64,000 nt of DNA from Laccaria trichodermophora (taxonomy: Eukaryota; Basidiomycota; Agaricomycetes; Agaricales; Hydnangiaceae): contig JACTVC010000015.1 in assembly GCA_018417955.1 (NCBI GenBank), forward strand, positions 583,862-647,861, given 5' to 3'. Below the pieces are notes generated by a model, which was not told where the DNA came from, searched no databases, and saw nothing but the letters and a program-made list of their open reading frames with translations. Shown here piece by piece: positions 24,334-34,657 of the stretch (position 1 is the first letter of the stretch; each line of letters starts with the position of its first letter). Position numbers and translations under genes: made by a program.

Positions 24334-27300
24334 ATGCATTCAGCTCATGCTAGTTCCCGGAGGTCTGCCCGTCCCAAAGATTGCATTTGCAAGTGCCGTT
24401 CGCACTGTACCATCTACAATTTATCAACAGGAGTTTACGAAGGGGGGGGTAACTGGTTGAGTCGCAGTACTCGTGATCAACATAGTCGAGATGATCGGAG
24501 GCTAGAGAGAGCTGGTCTCACCACTGATGTTGACGCTCAACATGTTTCTACCCCTGGCCAACAGATTTCAAATGGGATCCAGCTAATCAGAGAGGAGTTG
24601 GATCTTCGTTGCCAGCTCCCCGTCTCTAGCCCTCTGACTCCATTCACTTTCGCCAATGATCCCCTCACTCACGGAGACTATATCTTTCCAGCTGAAGCAG
24701 ATATATTACGACCCAACTCAGGTGTACATGCACTTAGGCCTGATTGCTATGCCAACGGCGCTTTCCTCGAGACGGAACTTCGCTTTTGTGAGCTTCTCGC
24801 CAGGCTAACCAACATGGAATCCACAGAGGAGACAGATATGCTCACTGATCATCTACGTGATGAACTGTGGCGAATGCATCGAGAGAAAGAGCTTCAATGG
24901 GTTCAACAGCGGTCGCCCCTTGTGAATGACAAAGTTGTCGTCAATACAGGTGAGAACTTTCACGATTCGAAGGTCAATCTGCAGTCTTACGATTACTACT
25001 TGTCCAGAGATCCATTTTTATGAATACGGCCCAAAGAATCCTGTATTGAAGGCAGCATCGCTCGTATCTCTCGCACTACAATATATCTATTTCACACCTC
25101 GGAGAGCTGTACGAGTTTATCTGGGGGGGTTGAAAGATATTCTCAGATCCACGGGAACCCATCCCTCGTTAATTCGGGAAATTCTTAAAGATCCTCATAC
25201 AGCTTCTTCTCAATTTCGTTTGGAAGGCGTTACCCATCAGTACATCGCTTGCTCTTCATGTCATTCACTGTATCCTCTCAAACCGGGTGACAGTCCTGTT
25301 AACATCAGTCAACTTGCTCTTCCCCGTTGCCCTTTCAAAAAGACGCCGTCCAGCTCGCTTTGCAATACACCTTTGTGGACGCAACACAAAGTTGGACCGG
25401 ATCAAATATGTTTCAAGCCTTGCAAAAGATATCTTCACCAAGATTTGAAGGCGTGGCTTGGTCGTCTTCTATCACGGAAAGGAATTGAGGAGATTTTAGA
25501 TCGACCACTGCGTACTCCTCCCGCAGATCTGGATTCACCTATCGATGACATTTGGCTCTCACCTGTCTTTCGTGATTTGAAAGATTCTTCAGGTCAACCC
25601 TTTCTTTCTGGTCCTGTGGGTGAGGGACGTCTAGTGTTCAGCTTCGCTATGGACAGTTTCGATCCATTTGGTATGAAGACTGCTAAGCAAAGTGCCTCAT
25701 CCACCGGAATGTGGCTTGTCTGTTTGAACTTTCCAGAAGAGACGCGCTACCTTCAAGAGAACTTGTTCTTTGCCGGTGTAATTCAGGGACCAGATAAACC
25801 TTCAAATGAACAAACAAATCATTACATACAACTGATTGTTAATGATTTGCTTGACTTTTGGGATCCTGGAGTATTCTTCTCCCGAACATATCGATACCGG
25901 CTTGGACGACTCTTCAAAGCAATGCTTGTGCCTGTCGTGGCAGACATGTTGGCTCTTCGGCAAATCATTGGAAGCGCAGGTTCTACAACAGCCCACTACT
26001 TCTGCACGTTTTGTGATCTCGATTATGATGACATAGAGGTTTTTGATCGGAGCGAGTGGCCTGCAAAAGACGCAGATCACATACGCCATTTTGCAAGACT
26101 GTGGAAGGACGCGGCTAGCGAGCGCCATCAAGAAGATATATTCAAAGCATGTGGCGTGCGATGGTCCGCTCTTTTCGATCTTCCTTATTGGCGGCCAATA
26201 ATATACTCCATCATCGAGTCCATGCATGTTTTGGACTTGAATATCTCCCAGCAGCATATCCGCAATAATTTTCAAGTCAATCTCGCTGCCAAGGGTGGGG
26301 ATGGCACTACAATCACAGCTCTTCCTGTAAAACGGAAACGCGTCAGTTCAAAAGTAGACCAAGCCTCCCTCTCTGCTTGTATAGAGGCTGTGAAAAAGAA
26401 TGATCCAGACCTCCTTTACCAGCTTCTCAGATTCAACCGCAAAGTCTTGTTTACTTTCTGCGACGACAACAAAATCAAAGGGGAGAATCACAATCTGTTG
26501 GTTGGAACACGATGGGTCCTGGCAAACAATATTGAGGTTTGGGTAAGTGTAGTTGTTCCCTAGCATGGCTTTTCTAAATCTATTTTAGCGTCAGAATAGT
26601 GAAAATCCCGGTGTACGGGCATTCTTGTTTGATCGGACTTCCGAAGATGTAGACATGACAATCTACTCAGATGATGAAGACGATTCATCATCTGAGGGTG
26701 GGGATGCTAGTCTCGATACACAGCCTATGGGTGAAACTGCCGGTCACGCTGCTTCTGCGGATGTTGACGCGAAATTGGCACGCATCATCCAGCACATTAT
26801 AGACAAGACGGATGCACAAGAATCAAGGCGAAAGGCGTACCAGCAAGGCAATACCTCAATATTCATCAATCTCTGTGATATCATAGGTGTCGACTACAGC
26901 CATATCGATCTAAGTAAAAGAGCAGCAAAATCTACTGTATGGGACATTCTCATCAATGCTGTAAGTCTGAATCGTCTCTTTCTGGCTGGTGCTCAAGGAT
27001 GTGGGTCATGTTAAAGGTCAACGGAGACCCAAGGAACATCACAAATCTCCAGTCATTCATTCCTGAGAAGAGTTCTGGTGAACGAGCTTTGCTTGGTAAA
27101 GATGTCATGGAAGCTATCTGGGAAGATATGTCATTTACTCAACTACCCTCTTGGATTGGTTCTGTTCCTCGCAACTGGGGAACGACCAAGAGGGGTAAGC
27201 TTAGTGCAGACAACTGGAGGGTCATTACTACCATCCACCTCCCAATTACCCTCATCCGGCTCTGGGGTCAAGACAATGGACGTAAAAAGGAACTGCTCGA

Positions 27301-28321
27301 CAACTTTATGGACCTTGTTTGTGCGGTGCGAATTGCAAATATGCGCGTCTCTTCAAAAGATCAAATCAAAGCATACAACCATCATATAGCTCGCTACACG
27401 AGTGGTTTACCCAGATTGTATCCGGATCAGAAAATCAAACCAGTCCATCACGCAGCTCTTCATCTTGGAGACTTATTAGAACTGTTTGGACCCGTTCATT
27501 CACGAAGTGCTCCATTTTATGAGCGATACATCAACTTTTTACACCGAGTGAACACCAACCAAAAAATAGGTACATATATGTTCGATTTCAATTATCATTT
27601 CAACCTCATTTACTGATTACTCGTCAAAGGCGATTTGGAGGAAACATTCTTGAAGACGTCTATCCGTACATCCAATCTTTGCGCCATTCTCGCTGATGAT
27701 GAGAAAGTGCGCCAACTCGTTAGTGAAATGATATCGAGCCTAGATGCCATCGCCAAAGAAGACGTTCGAGGGTCTCGGCTTGCGGCTATGTTGGACCCTA
27801 CTCTGTCAGGGCACACGACTAATGCGGATTCGATACCTTTCACGCTGGGCGAATCAGCTTACCAACTTCTTTGTGAAATCATTCTTAGGCATCGCAACGG
27901 CGACTTGGTCAAACCTACTCACCAAGCGATATACCTCAAACAAGTTTCTATTCATGGGGTCTCCTACGCCACCTGCTCATCCCGTGCTTTTCGAAATAGC
28001 ACCGTAATGTTTCGATTGCATGTTGTCTCACCGTACACACCGGAACTCCATAAAGCAGGGGTGATTGATGCAATATTCAAACATTCACATGGTGGAGTTG
28101 AAAGCTTCTATCTGATTGTGCGAGAATATCTCCCCTTGGATCCTACCAGTGGATGCGTGGATCCTTTCCGGCAGTATGGGTTTGCAGGAGGTTATCTTTG
28201 TAATCGACAGCCGACAAGTCTGCATGTCCTCGAGCTCAACCAAGTGATTTCGCACTTCGCCCTAACAAAGATGCGACAGGAGGGATATCAACATCTCATC
28301 CATGTTCTGCCAGTAGATCGT
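24334..28321 (+). CDS. tnp2-type (CACTA superfamily, Plavaka-like) transposase
   Basis: Five exons join cleanly: 24334-24949, 25008-26542, 26589-26960, 27017-27569 and 27630-28321 (about 1256 residues). A last exon coding only one residue and a stop may follow at about 28364-28369. Family marks are the N-terminal Cys motif CICKCRSHC, then LVFSFAMDSFDPFGMK (an expected catalytic Asp), MWLVCLNFPEETRYLQENL, the zinc-like HYFCTFCDLD, FKACGVRWSALFDLPYWRPI, an acidic linker, and the C-terminal HAALHLGDLLELFGPVHS with YERYINFLHRVNTNQKIG. The usual DSMH motif reads ESMH here. No stop or frameshift was found, so it could be active. It acts in the nucleus on DNA ends. Its start could be later than 24334. 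Confidence 0.82.
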
Positions 28322-28591
28322 GTAAGTCTAGCTATCATGATCCGAAAAGAAGTTCTAATCAAGTTCTAGTGCATGTCAGCATTTTCTGTTGAAAACACAT
28401 CAATGTAGGCCAGAAGTCCCTCAACTCGATTTCGTGGCTGGATTCATGGGTATGGCCTGGGAATGTTAAGTGTACAATGCAGAACGGATGTACTGTAGGC
28501 GATACAACCCCCAATTCATACTCTATACCCGCGGCTTGAATTATGGCCGAAACATGTCTCGACAAGGCCGCCTTCTTGTCCGCCAAAGCAG

Positions 28592-28930
28592 ATGGTCGGT
28601 GGGAATGCTATGCAACAAGATCTAGAGAAAGTCAAAACTGTCTTCCAGGAATGGGTGAAGTGTGTTAATGTCAAGCTCACCTTTGTCGCCAACAGCAACA
28701 CCGCCATTCGTATCAATTTCGATACTCGCTCGGGCTCTTGGCCTCAACAACGCCAACGAGAAAACGAAGAAAACGAAGAGGATGGTGACGTCGAGGGTCA
28801 CAGTACCCCTGCCGATTTGTTGGCCAGCATCTGCTCTATAAGTAAAGAACACTGCACGAAATACGTTCAACTCGGCAATACATTCAATCTCTTGCATGCC
28901 GCTACATCTTACGTCAGTACACATCGATAG
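28592..28930 (+). pseudogene. Astacin-like metallopeptidase N-terminal fragment (tentative)
   Basis: The frame carries FQEWVKCVNVKLTFVANSN and TAIRINFDTRSGSW. This matches the layout of fungal astacin/M12A-like proteins just before the catalytic domain (a helix with EW, then xIRIxFDxxxGSW). The HExxH zinc motif is absent, and the frame runs on into unrelated acidic sequence. A fragment at best. Confidence 0.4.
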
Positions 28931-29884
28931 AGCATCGGGGTAGCAGGTGTTTCGAACAAGTATGGAAAGCGCAGTTGGGCTCGATACCCCGCACTTTGGA
29001 CCTCAAAACACGTCGATTCTAGATCTATGCCAAATCCTGACCCAAGTGATATTGCTGCACTCGATGAGATACCTACGAAAGCTCGTGACGCCGAGATTGA
29101 TCAGGTCGCTGAAGCCGCTCGTTCCGAGCTCAGACGACAAGCGCGAGAAACGACGAAGAAAAGGAGAAGCCACATCGGCCAGACAGCCAAGAGGTTATGG
29201 ATACCGACAAGGAGAAAGCCAAGGAAGCGATGATCGACCAGCCAAAGATCGTTTCTTCGACGGCCAGGCGTTACCTAATGACTTCCAGGCCCAGATTGGC
29301 TACGTGCAACAGATGGACACGCACCTGCCGACGACGACTATCCGGGAGGCGTAAACTACGGGGAGATTACACAGGTAAGTCGGTGAATACTCTCATAACG
29401 ACAAAACTGACGTCTTACTATAAAGAGACTAAGTATCTGCACGCCACACATGGCCAAATCTTGAGTGAACACATGCCCCGAAGCTACAAATTCAGAGCAT
29501 TGTTCCATGCCTGCCCTGCGAGCAGCCTTGTATGCTTCTGAGATAACCAGCGCGAAGAACTTGGGCCGCAAGAAATTCGGAACGGTCGCTTTGACGCGAT
29601 CAAACCTTTCCTTCAACCATAGTGCGGGTTTCGCTAGATTCGGGAATTCCGCCATTTGACTACAACATAAGTATGAGAGTGACTTTCAAAGGACCGGATA
29701 CGCACTGGGTCAAACGTTGGTGGACGTAATCGAGTGCCCAACTCCCGTCTCTCAGGTGACCGCACAGGGGTGTCCCAAGTCGTTATAACGCATGATATGC
29801 TTCAGCGGATGCATACAACCTTCCAAACCGCAGTATACCATCTTATCCAAGTTGGGCACATCATATGCGCCAAAGCACCTCCAG

Positions 29885-30130
29885 TCGCGTCCGTCATTCA
29901 TCTGTATGGTCGTTTTGCTGCAGAGAAGCTTACCAGACGAATCATACCCCGTGCGCGTGTTCTCAAAACCGGAGTTCACAGCACTACCCCGTATCTCTTT
30001 AGCGGAGCGGACGTTGCGTTGATACCATCTCGAGATGAGCCCTTTGGTTTTGTAGTTGTCGAATTCGGTAGGAAAGGTGCACTTGGTGTAGGAGGTTTGG
30101 GATTAATGCCGGGTTGGGTAGGTGTCATAT
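29885..30130 (+). pseudogene. Alpha-1,3-glucan synthase fragment
   Basis: The segment reads [15 protein letters not shown] in one frame, then [14 protein letters not shown] in a second, then [19 protein letters not shown] and [13 protein letters not shown] with GLGLMPGW back in the first. This order is that of the glycosyltransferase domain of fungal cell-wall alpha-1,3-glucan synthases. Two single-base frame changes lie near 29937 and 29985. The rest of the very large gene is missing, so this is a captured, decayed fragment inside the element. Confidence 0.75.
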
Positions 30131-30395
30131 CGTCGTTGATAACGCGTGATAGCTGGAGGGTGGGGATAACGGCCATCTCTCCCTTTGGTAGGCGCTCATG
30201 GAGGAGTTCTTGGCTGCTAAGAGAGCTATGCACATAAATCGTCGGCACGGATGCGGTCATCTTTACCTATAATCCACTCAATTCAAACAACCTTTGTTTG
30301 CTGTGAGCACCCCGTGAACGATTGCATAATGTCGGTCTCACACTCGTTGATGGGCAGCCACTGACCCAACCTTACTTGAAGCCGTCTCAACCTCT

Positions 30396-30856
30396 ATGCG
30401 TCTCACTATCTACTGCCGTCCTCCTCGCTGGTTTCCGGAGAGATATCAGGCACAGGCTCTGAGACTCGTTCGCCAGGCAATGAGTTCCAGCGTCAAGGAT
30501 GAACTCAATGCCAAATTCGGGGTCGACGACTGGCTCATGATTCTCCAGTGCGTTTTCGTCATCTAGAACTCTTTTTTTGCACTAAGATTCGTTCAAGCGA
30601 CCCGTCACACCGTTCCAGCTTGAAAGCGGGGCGCGTTCAGCCGACAGGCGATCACATAACGCTCTGGGGTTTCCAACGTGGTTACAGCCAGTCACTGTTC
30701 TACATGCACATCTACGTCGCGAACGACAACGCTGTTGAATGGGGCGAAGATGATCGCAAAGTGTTCAGCCCGGCGTATTACGACTATTTGTGGAGCGGAT
30801 CCGGAGATCAGGTCGATTCATTTATCCTAGCTCTTCGACTTGCCCTTACCTTCTAG
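30396..30856 (+). pseudogene. Unrecognised coding-like fragment
   Basis: An ATG frame (MRLTIYCRPPRWFPERYQ) ends at a GTGCGT donor-like site. About 60 bp on, a second frame reads HITLWGFQRGYSQSLFYMHI and AYYDYLWSGSGDQVDSFI. The composition looks like real protein, but I do not recognise the family. It may be two exons of a captured gene. Confidence 0.35.
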
Positions 30857-31249
30857 TTTTCTCTCTCTCTAGATATTTGAAAACGACGATCACACGCGTA
30901 TGAAAGATGCGTAAATCTAGATCTTACGGTTTGAGCGACCACAACCCAGATCTACGCGCACGTCGGCATCAACGTTTGCGACCGATTGCCCAGCACTGTT
31001 GATATAACACCTACTTGCGTCATTTCTTGCAGCCACAATTCCTACAGTTTGATCATGACAATAGCCAGTATATATATACCCACACCCCACTCCATTCGTA
31101 CATATTAATTTCGCACTCATAAATTTGTACTGCTCAACAGTTAATACAATTCTTGATATTTACTAGGGATACAACAGGATACAACGTCAGTACTCGTCTT
31201 GTAATTCTAACCACGTAATCTATTTTTAGCAATCGTCGGGGCTGCAATC

Positions 31250-31667
31250 CTTTTCTGGAAATCGTCGGGGCTTGGCGTGACTCAATTTTGCCACGTTTTG
31301 GCCACATTTTGATCGGTGGATAAATTGCTAATATCTTCACCTCTCGAGCACCACAGAAATGGTAACCCAATTGGAAATTCATCTCAGGGATGTATTCTGG
31401 TATTAATTTTAATATATTCACTCCCTGTTTCGGTGCCTGTGTGTTGAATATACTGTGATTATCTTCCCCTTTTCTCTACATGAATCAAGCAGGACAATTT
31501 ATAAATAACTTCCTGTTCACGATCATGGATAAAACCTAGACAATTGAGGGCATAATTTTAAATTTCTTCAAGTTTTCTCTAGCGCCTTCATGATAAAACA
31601 AGATTTTATAATATTCTGTGTTTATTCACATTTTTCCCACAGCTTAAACAAGCCCACTCCCCCAGTG
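31250..31667. repeat. Inner right arm, diverged inverted repeat
   Basis: Inverted counterpart of 5707-6122 (see that entry). Its inner edge holds two close copies of AATCGTCGGGGC. Confidence 0.75.
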
Positions 31668-33125
31668 ACAGTGCACATTTAGGTCAGGAACTGTTTCCCA
31701 TGCTCTTTGGGCCACTGGAGTTAGTGGCTAGGTTAGTGTGGTCATTGTTTATGACAATGTTCGCATATTTCCCAATTTGGAAAGTCATTACATAATATCA
31801 GTTTGGTTTGTACTGTCCGCTTTTTCACTACAAAAATTACTAGTGTGTGCTTTTTTCATTACTAAAGTTTGTAGTGTCCGCTTTTTAGACTACAAATATT
31901 TGTAGTCTTTGCCTTTTTCATTACAAAGGCTTGTAGTGTGCGCTTTTTTCATTACAAAGGTTTGTAGTGTCCGCTTTTTTGACTACAAATGTTTGTAGTC
32001 TTTGCCTTTTTCATTACAAAGGCTTATAGTGTGCGCTTTTTTCATTACAAATGTTTGTAGTGTCCGCTTTTTTGACTACAAATGTTTGTAGTCTTTGCCT
32101 TTTTCATTACAAATGTCTGTAGTGTCCGCTTTTTTCAACTACAAATGTCTGTAGGCTTTGCTTTTTACATTACAAAGGCTTGTAGTGTGCACTTTTTTCA
32201 TTACATGAAGGTATATGGGGTATAGCTGATGTTTCACAGAAATTGACTGTAGTTAAACAGCTGGCAAACCATTCACTCTTTGTACCCTGCAAGGAATTAC
32301 ATTTAACAGTAACTATGGGAAAGGGCCAATGGTTGCAACTGATTATGAAATTGAAAGGCAGGAAAGCCTAGTCTTGAAGGGGATCATGTTGAGCTTGGCT
32401 ATGGTCAGACATACATGAGTCCCCAGAGATATGCAAAGAGTGTTGGAGATGATGAGAACATGACTGAGGCTGGTCAAAGGGAAAGTCAGGACCAGACAAC
32501 TTGGGCATGAGTTTTGACATCTCAGTGTAGCCTCTTCTTACTTTCCATTTCATCATCATGTAATTCCCTGGATGGTACAAAGGCTGAATGATTAAGAGCT
32601 GTTTTGGCTAGACTCAGTTGCTCTGAAACATTGAGCTATATCCTCATGTACCTGGATAGATACAGGGAGAATATATTTGTAGGCTAAAAAAGCAGACACT
32701 AGTAACTTTTGTAGTCCAAAAAGTGGACACTACAAACTTTGTAATGAAAAAAGCGCAAACTACAAGCCTTTGTAATGTAAAAAGCAAAGCCTAAAGACTA
32801 CAAACATTTGTAGTCAAAAAAGCGGACACTACAAACCTTTGTAATGAAAAAAGCGCACACTACAAGCCTTTGTAATGAAAAAGGCAAAGACTACAAATAT
32901 TTGTAGTCTAAAAAGCGGACACTACAAACTTTAGTAATGAAAAAAGCACACACTAGTAATTTTTGTAGTGAAAAAGCGGACAGTACAAACCAAACTGATA
33001 TTATGTAATGACTTTCCAAATTGGGAAATATGCGAACATTGTCATAAACAATGACCACACTAACCTAGCCACTAACTCCAGTGGCCCAAAGAGCATGGGA
33101 AACAGTTCCTGACCTAAATGTGCAC
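31668..33125. repeat. 1458-bp palindromic segment present only in the right arm
   Basis: It begins ACAGTGCACATTTAGG and ends CCTAAATGTGCAC. Its two halves (about 31668-32010 and 32690-33125) are inverted copies around a spacer of about 480-680 bp. Each half holds repeated units with TTTGTAGTGTCCGCTTTTTT and ACTACAAATGTTTGTAGT, which are themselves short hairpins. The left arm lacks it: there CAGGCACA meets CACTGGGGG directly at 5706/5707. No clear target duplication brackets it, so loss from the left arm is as likely as gain in the right. Confidence 0.8.
31810..32205. repeat. Tandem hairpin array
   Basis: Alternating units TTCATTACAAAGG, TTGTAGTGTCCGCTTTTTT and GACTACAAATGTTTGTAGTC recur with a period of roughly 60-90 bp. 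Each contains a self-complementary CTACAAA...TTTGTAG core. The reverse copy lies at about 32690-32960. Confidence 0.8.
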
Positions 33126-34484
33126 TGTGCCTGACATTAGGTGTGGCAGAAAAAAGTGTAACGCTTTTCCCAATTAGGAAATGGCCCAATTTGGAAATAG
33201 TGCAGACATCGTCATGAACAATGACAACACTAAGCTAGCCACTAACTCCAGTGGCCCAAAGACCGTGGGAAACAGTTCCCAACCTAACTGCACACTGTGC
33301 CTGACATTAGGTGTGGCAGAAAAAAGTGTAACACTTTTCCCAATTAGGAAATAGTGCACACATCAAAGCGGACACTACAAAATTTTAGCCTTACTTCAGT
33401 CAAAGCTATTGGTAAATATATGTAAACAAACTTCGAAATGAGGGTTTTCTGCCTTCCTCTGCCTAAATAAAAATAGATTATGGTTCCTGATACCATGGTA
33501 TGGTATGAGGGTGCATGGTATGGTATGGTATGGTATGGTATGGGAGTGTGATACCATGGTATGGTATGGTATGAGGGTGCTATACCATGGTATGGTATGG
33601 TATGGTATGGTATGAGGGTGTAATACCATAGTATGGTATGGTATGGGAGTGCAATACCATGGTATGGTATGGTATGGTATGAGGGTGTAATACCATGGTA
33701 TGGTATGTTATGGGAGTGCAATACCATGGTATGGTATGGTATGAGAGTGCAACATGGGATTACAATACCATGGTATAATATTTTGATAATGAAGACTCTG
33801 ACAAGACTTTGGATTTTCCAACATATGTAGTTTTTAAGAAAATTGAGATTATATGATGGTGTTGTTGGCCATACTATATGTGTATGCTATGTAAGTAGGC
33901 AGGACTGTCTGATTGGCCCTACTGGGCAAAATATATTTAACCTATTATTGAAAGCCTTTCCACTTTTCTTTTTTTCTCTATGACCACTTCATCACAATAG
34001 ATGTGGTTTTGTTTGATATTGTTCTAATAGACAGGATTGGGAAAGATATGTATCATTAAATGGCTTTGGATGCATGGGAAAGCTGGGATAAAGCCTATTT
34101 AAACTCATTTTCAATAGATGGTTTGAACTATCTGGCCTCAATTTGTAGCCTAATATCTCAGGAAAAACCTGGAGAACCACCCCACAAAAAATGGCACCCA
34201 ATGGACCAGTATTGCAGCCTGCAAAAATAATTTATATATTTTGGAAAAGGACCCCAGACACCCTATGTCAGCCTTGGTATGATGGTATGAAGTGACATCA
34301 TACCATCTGGTATGGTATGGTGACATGGTATTGGTATGAGTGGGTATGGTATGGGTTTTCCATTCCATGGTACCATGGTATTGGTATGGAGCTCATATAC
34401 CACCCCGGAATGGGTACCCTCAAGGTACCCTAAATCAAGGAATTGATGTACCTCATAGGTACCCAAAAATGGGTGACTGAAGTG
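33126..34484. repeat. Outer right arm of the terminal inverted repeat (1359 bp)
   Basis: Reverse-orientation counterpart of 4348-5706, same length, no indels. Its last base is also the first base of the flanking GATACTTC copy. Confidence 0.9.
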
Positions 34485-34491
34485 ATACTTC
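34484..34491. repeat. Right target-site duplication GATACTTC
   Basis: Direct-orientation copy of 4340-4347, directly outside the right arm. Confidence 0.75.
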
Positions 34492-34657
34492 AGAGGCCGG
34501 TTGCGGTCTTTACATAGCCCAAGCATTCCTCGTCCTGCTCCACCACCATGGTTGGAGCCGGAGGCCCAAGCATCTGTTGAAAGGGTAATTAACATGCTTG
34601 AAGAAGCATTCAAATCTTCATGTATGTTTCACTTCTAGCTGGCCGATCTTGACTAAG

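Larger units (their letters stand above)
28322..31249. other. Mosaic of gene fragments next to the right arm
   Basis: No complete gene. Short coding-like pieces from unrelated families follow each other with frameshifts. The two I can name, plus one unnamed, are listed separately. Confidence 0.5.
4348..34483. mobile_element. Putative 30.1-kb giant transposon with long terminal inverted repeats
   Basis: Both ends carry the same long sequence in opposite orientation (4348 onward, and 34484 backward), starting CACTTCAGTCACCC. The octamer GATACTTC flanks the outside on both sides in direct orientation, which is the signature of one transposition event rather than two independent insertions. Inside are a tnp2-type transposase, six spliced genes in all, captured gene fragments and little decay. 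The end motif CAGTCACCC resembles the CAGTGCCCC ends of the KDZ-type elements further right, which also make 8-bp duplications. Which transposase moved it is unknown. A CACTA-type tnp2 would normally leave 2-3 bp, so a KDZ-like or hAT-like enzyme acting in trans is possible. No DUF3435 captain-like gene is seen. Confidence 0.65.

Noticed and set aside
24334..28321. A classical CACTA element with a 3-bp duplication at the 30-kb ends
   Set aside because: The 3-bp flanks (TTC and ATA) differ, while a 7-8 bp direct match is present.
31810..32960. A CRISPR-like array
   Set aside because: The repeats are hairpin minisatellites without unique equal-length spacers, in a eukaryotic genome.
4348..34483. 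A Starship-type giant element
   Set aside because: Starships have a DUF3435 tyrosine recombinase at one end and no long inverted repeats. No such gene is visible and the ends here are inverted.
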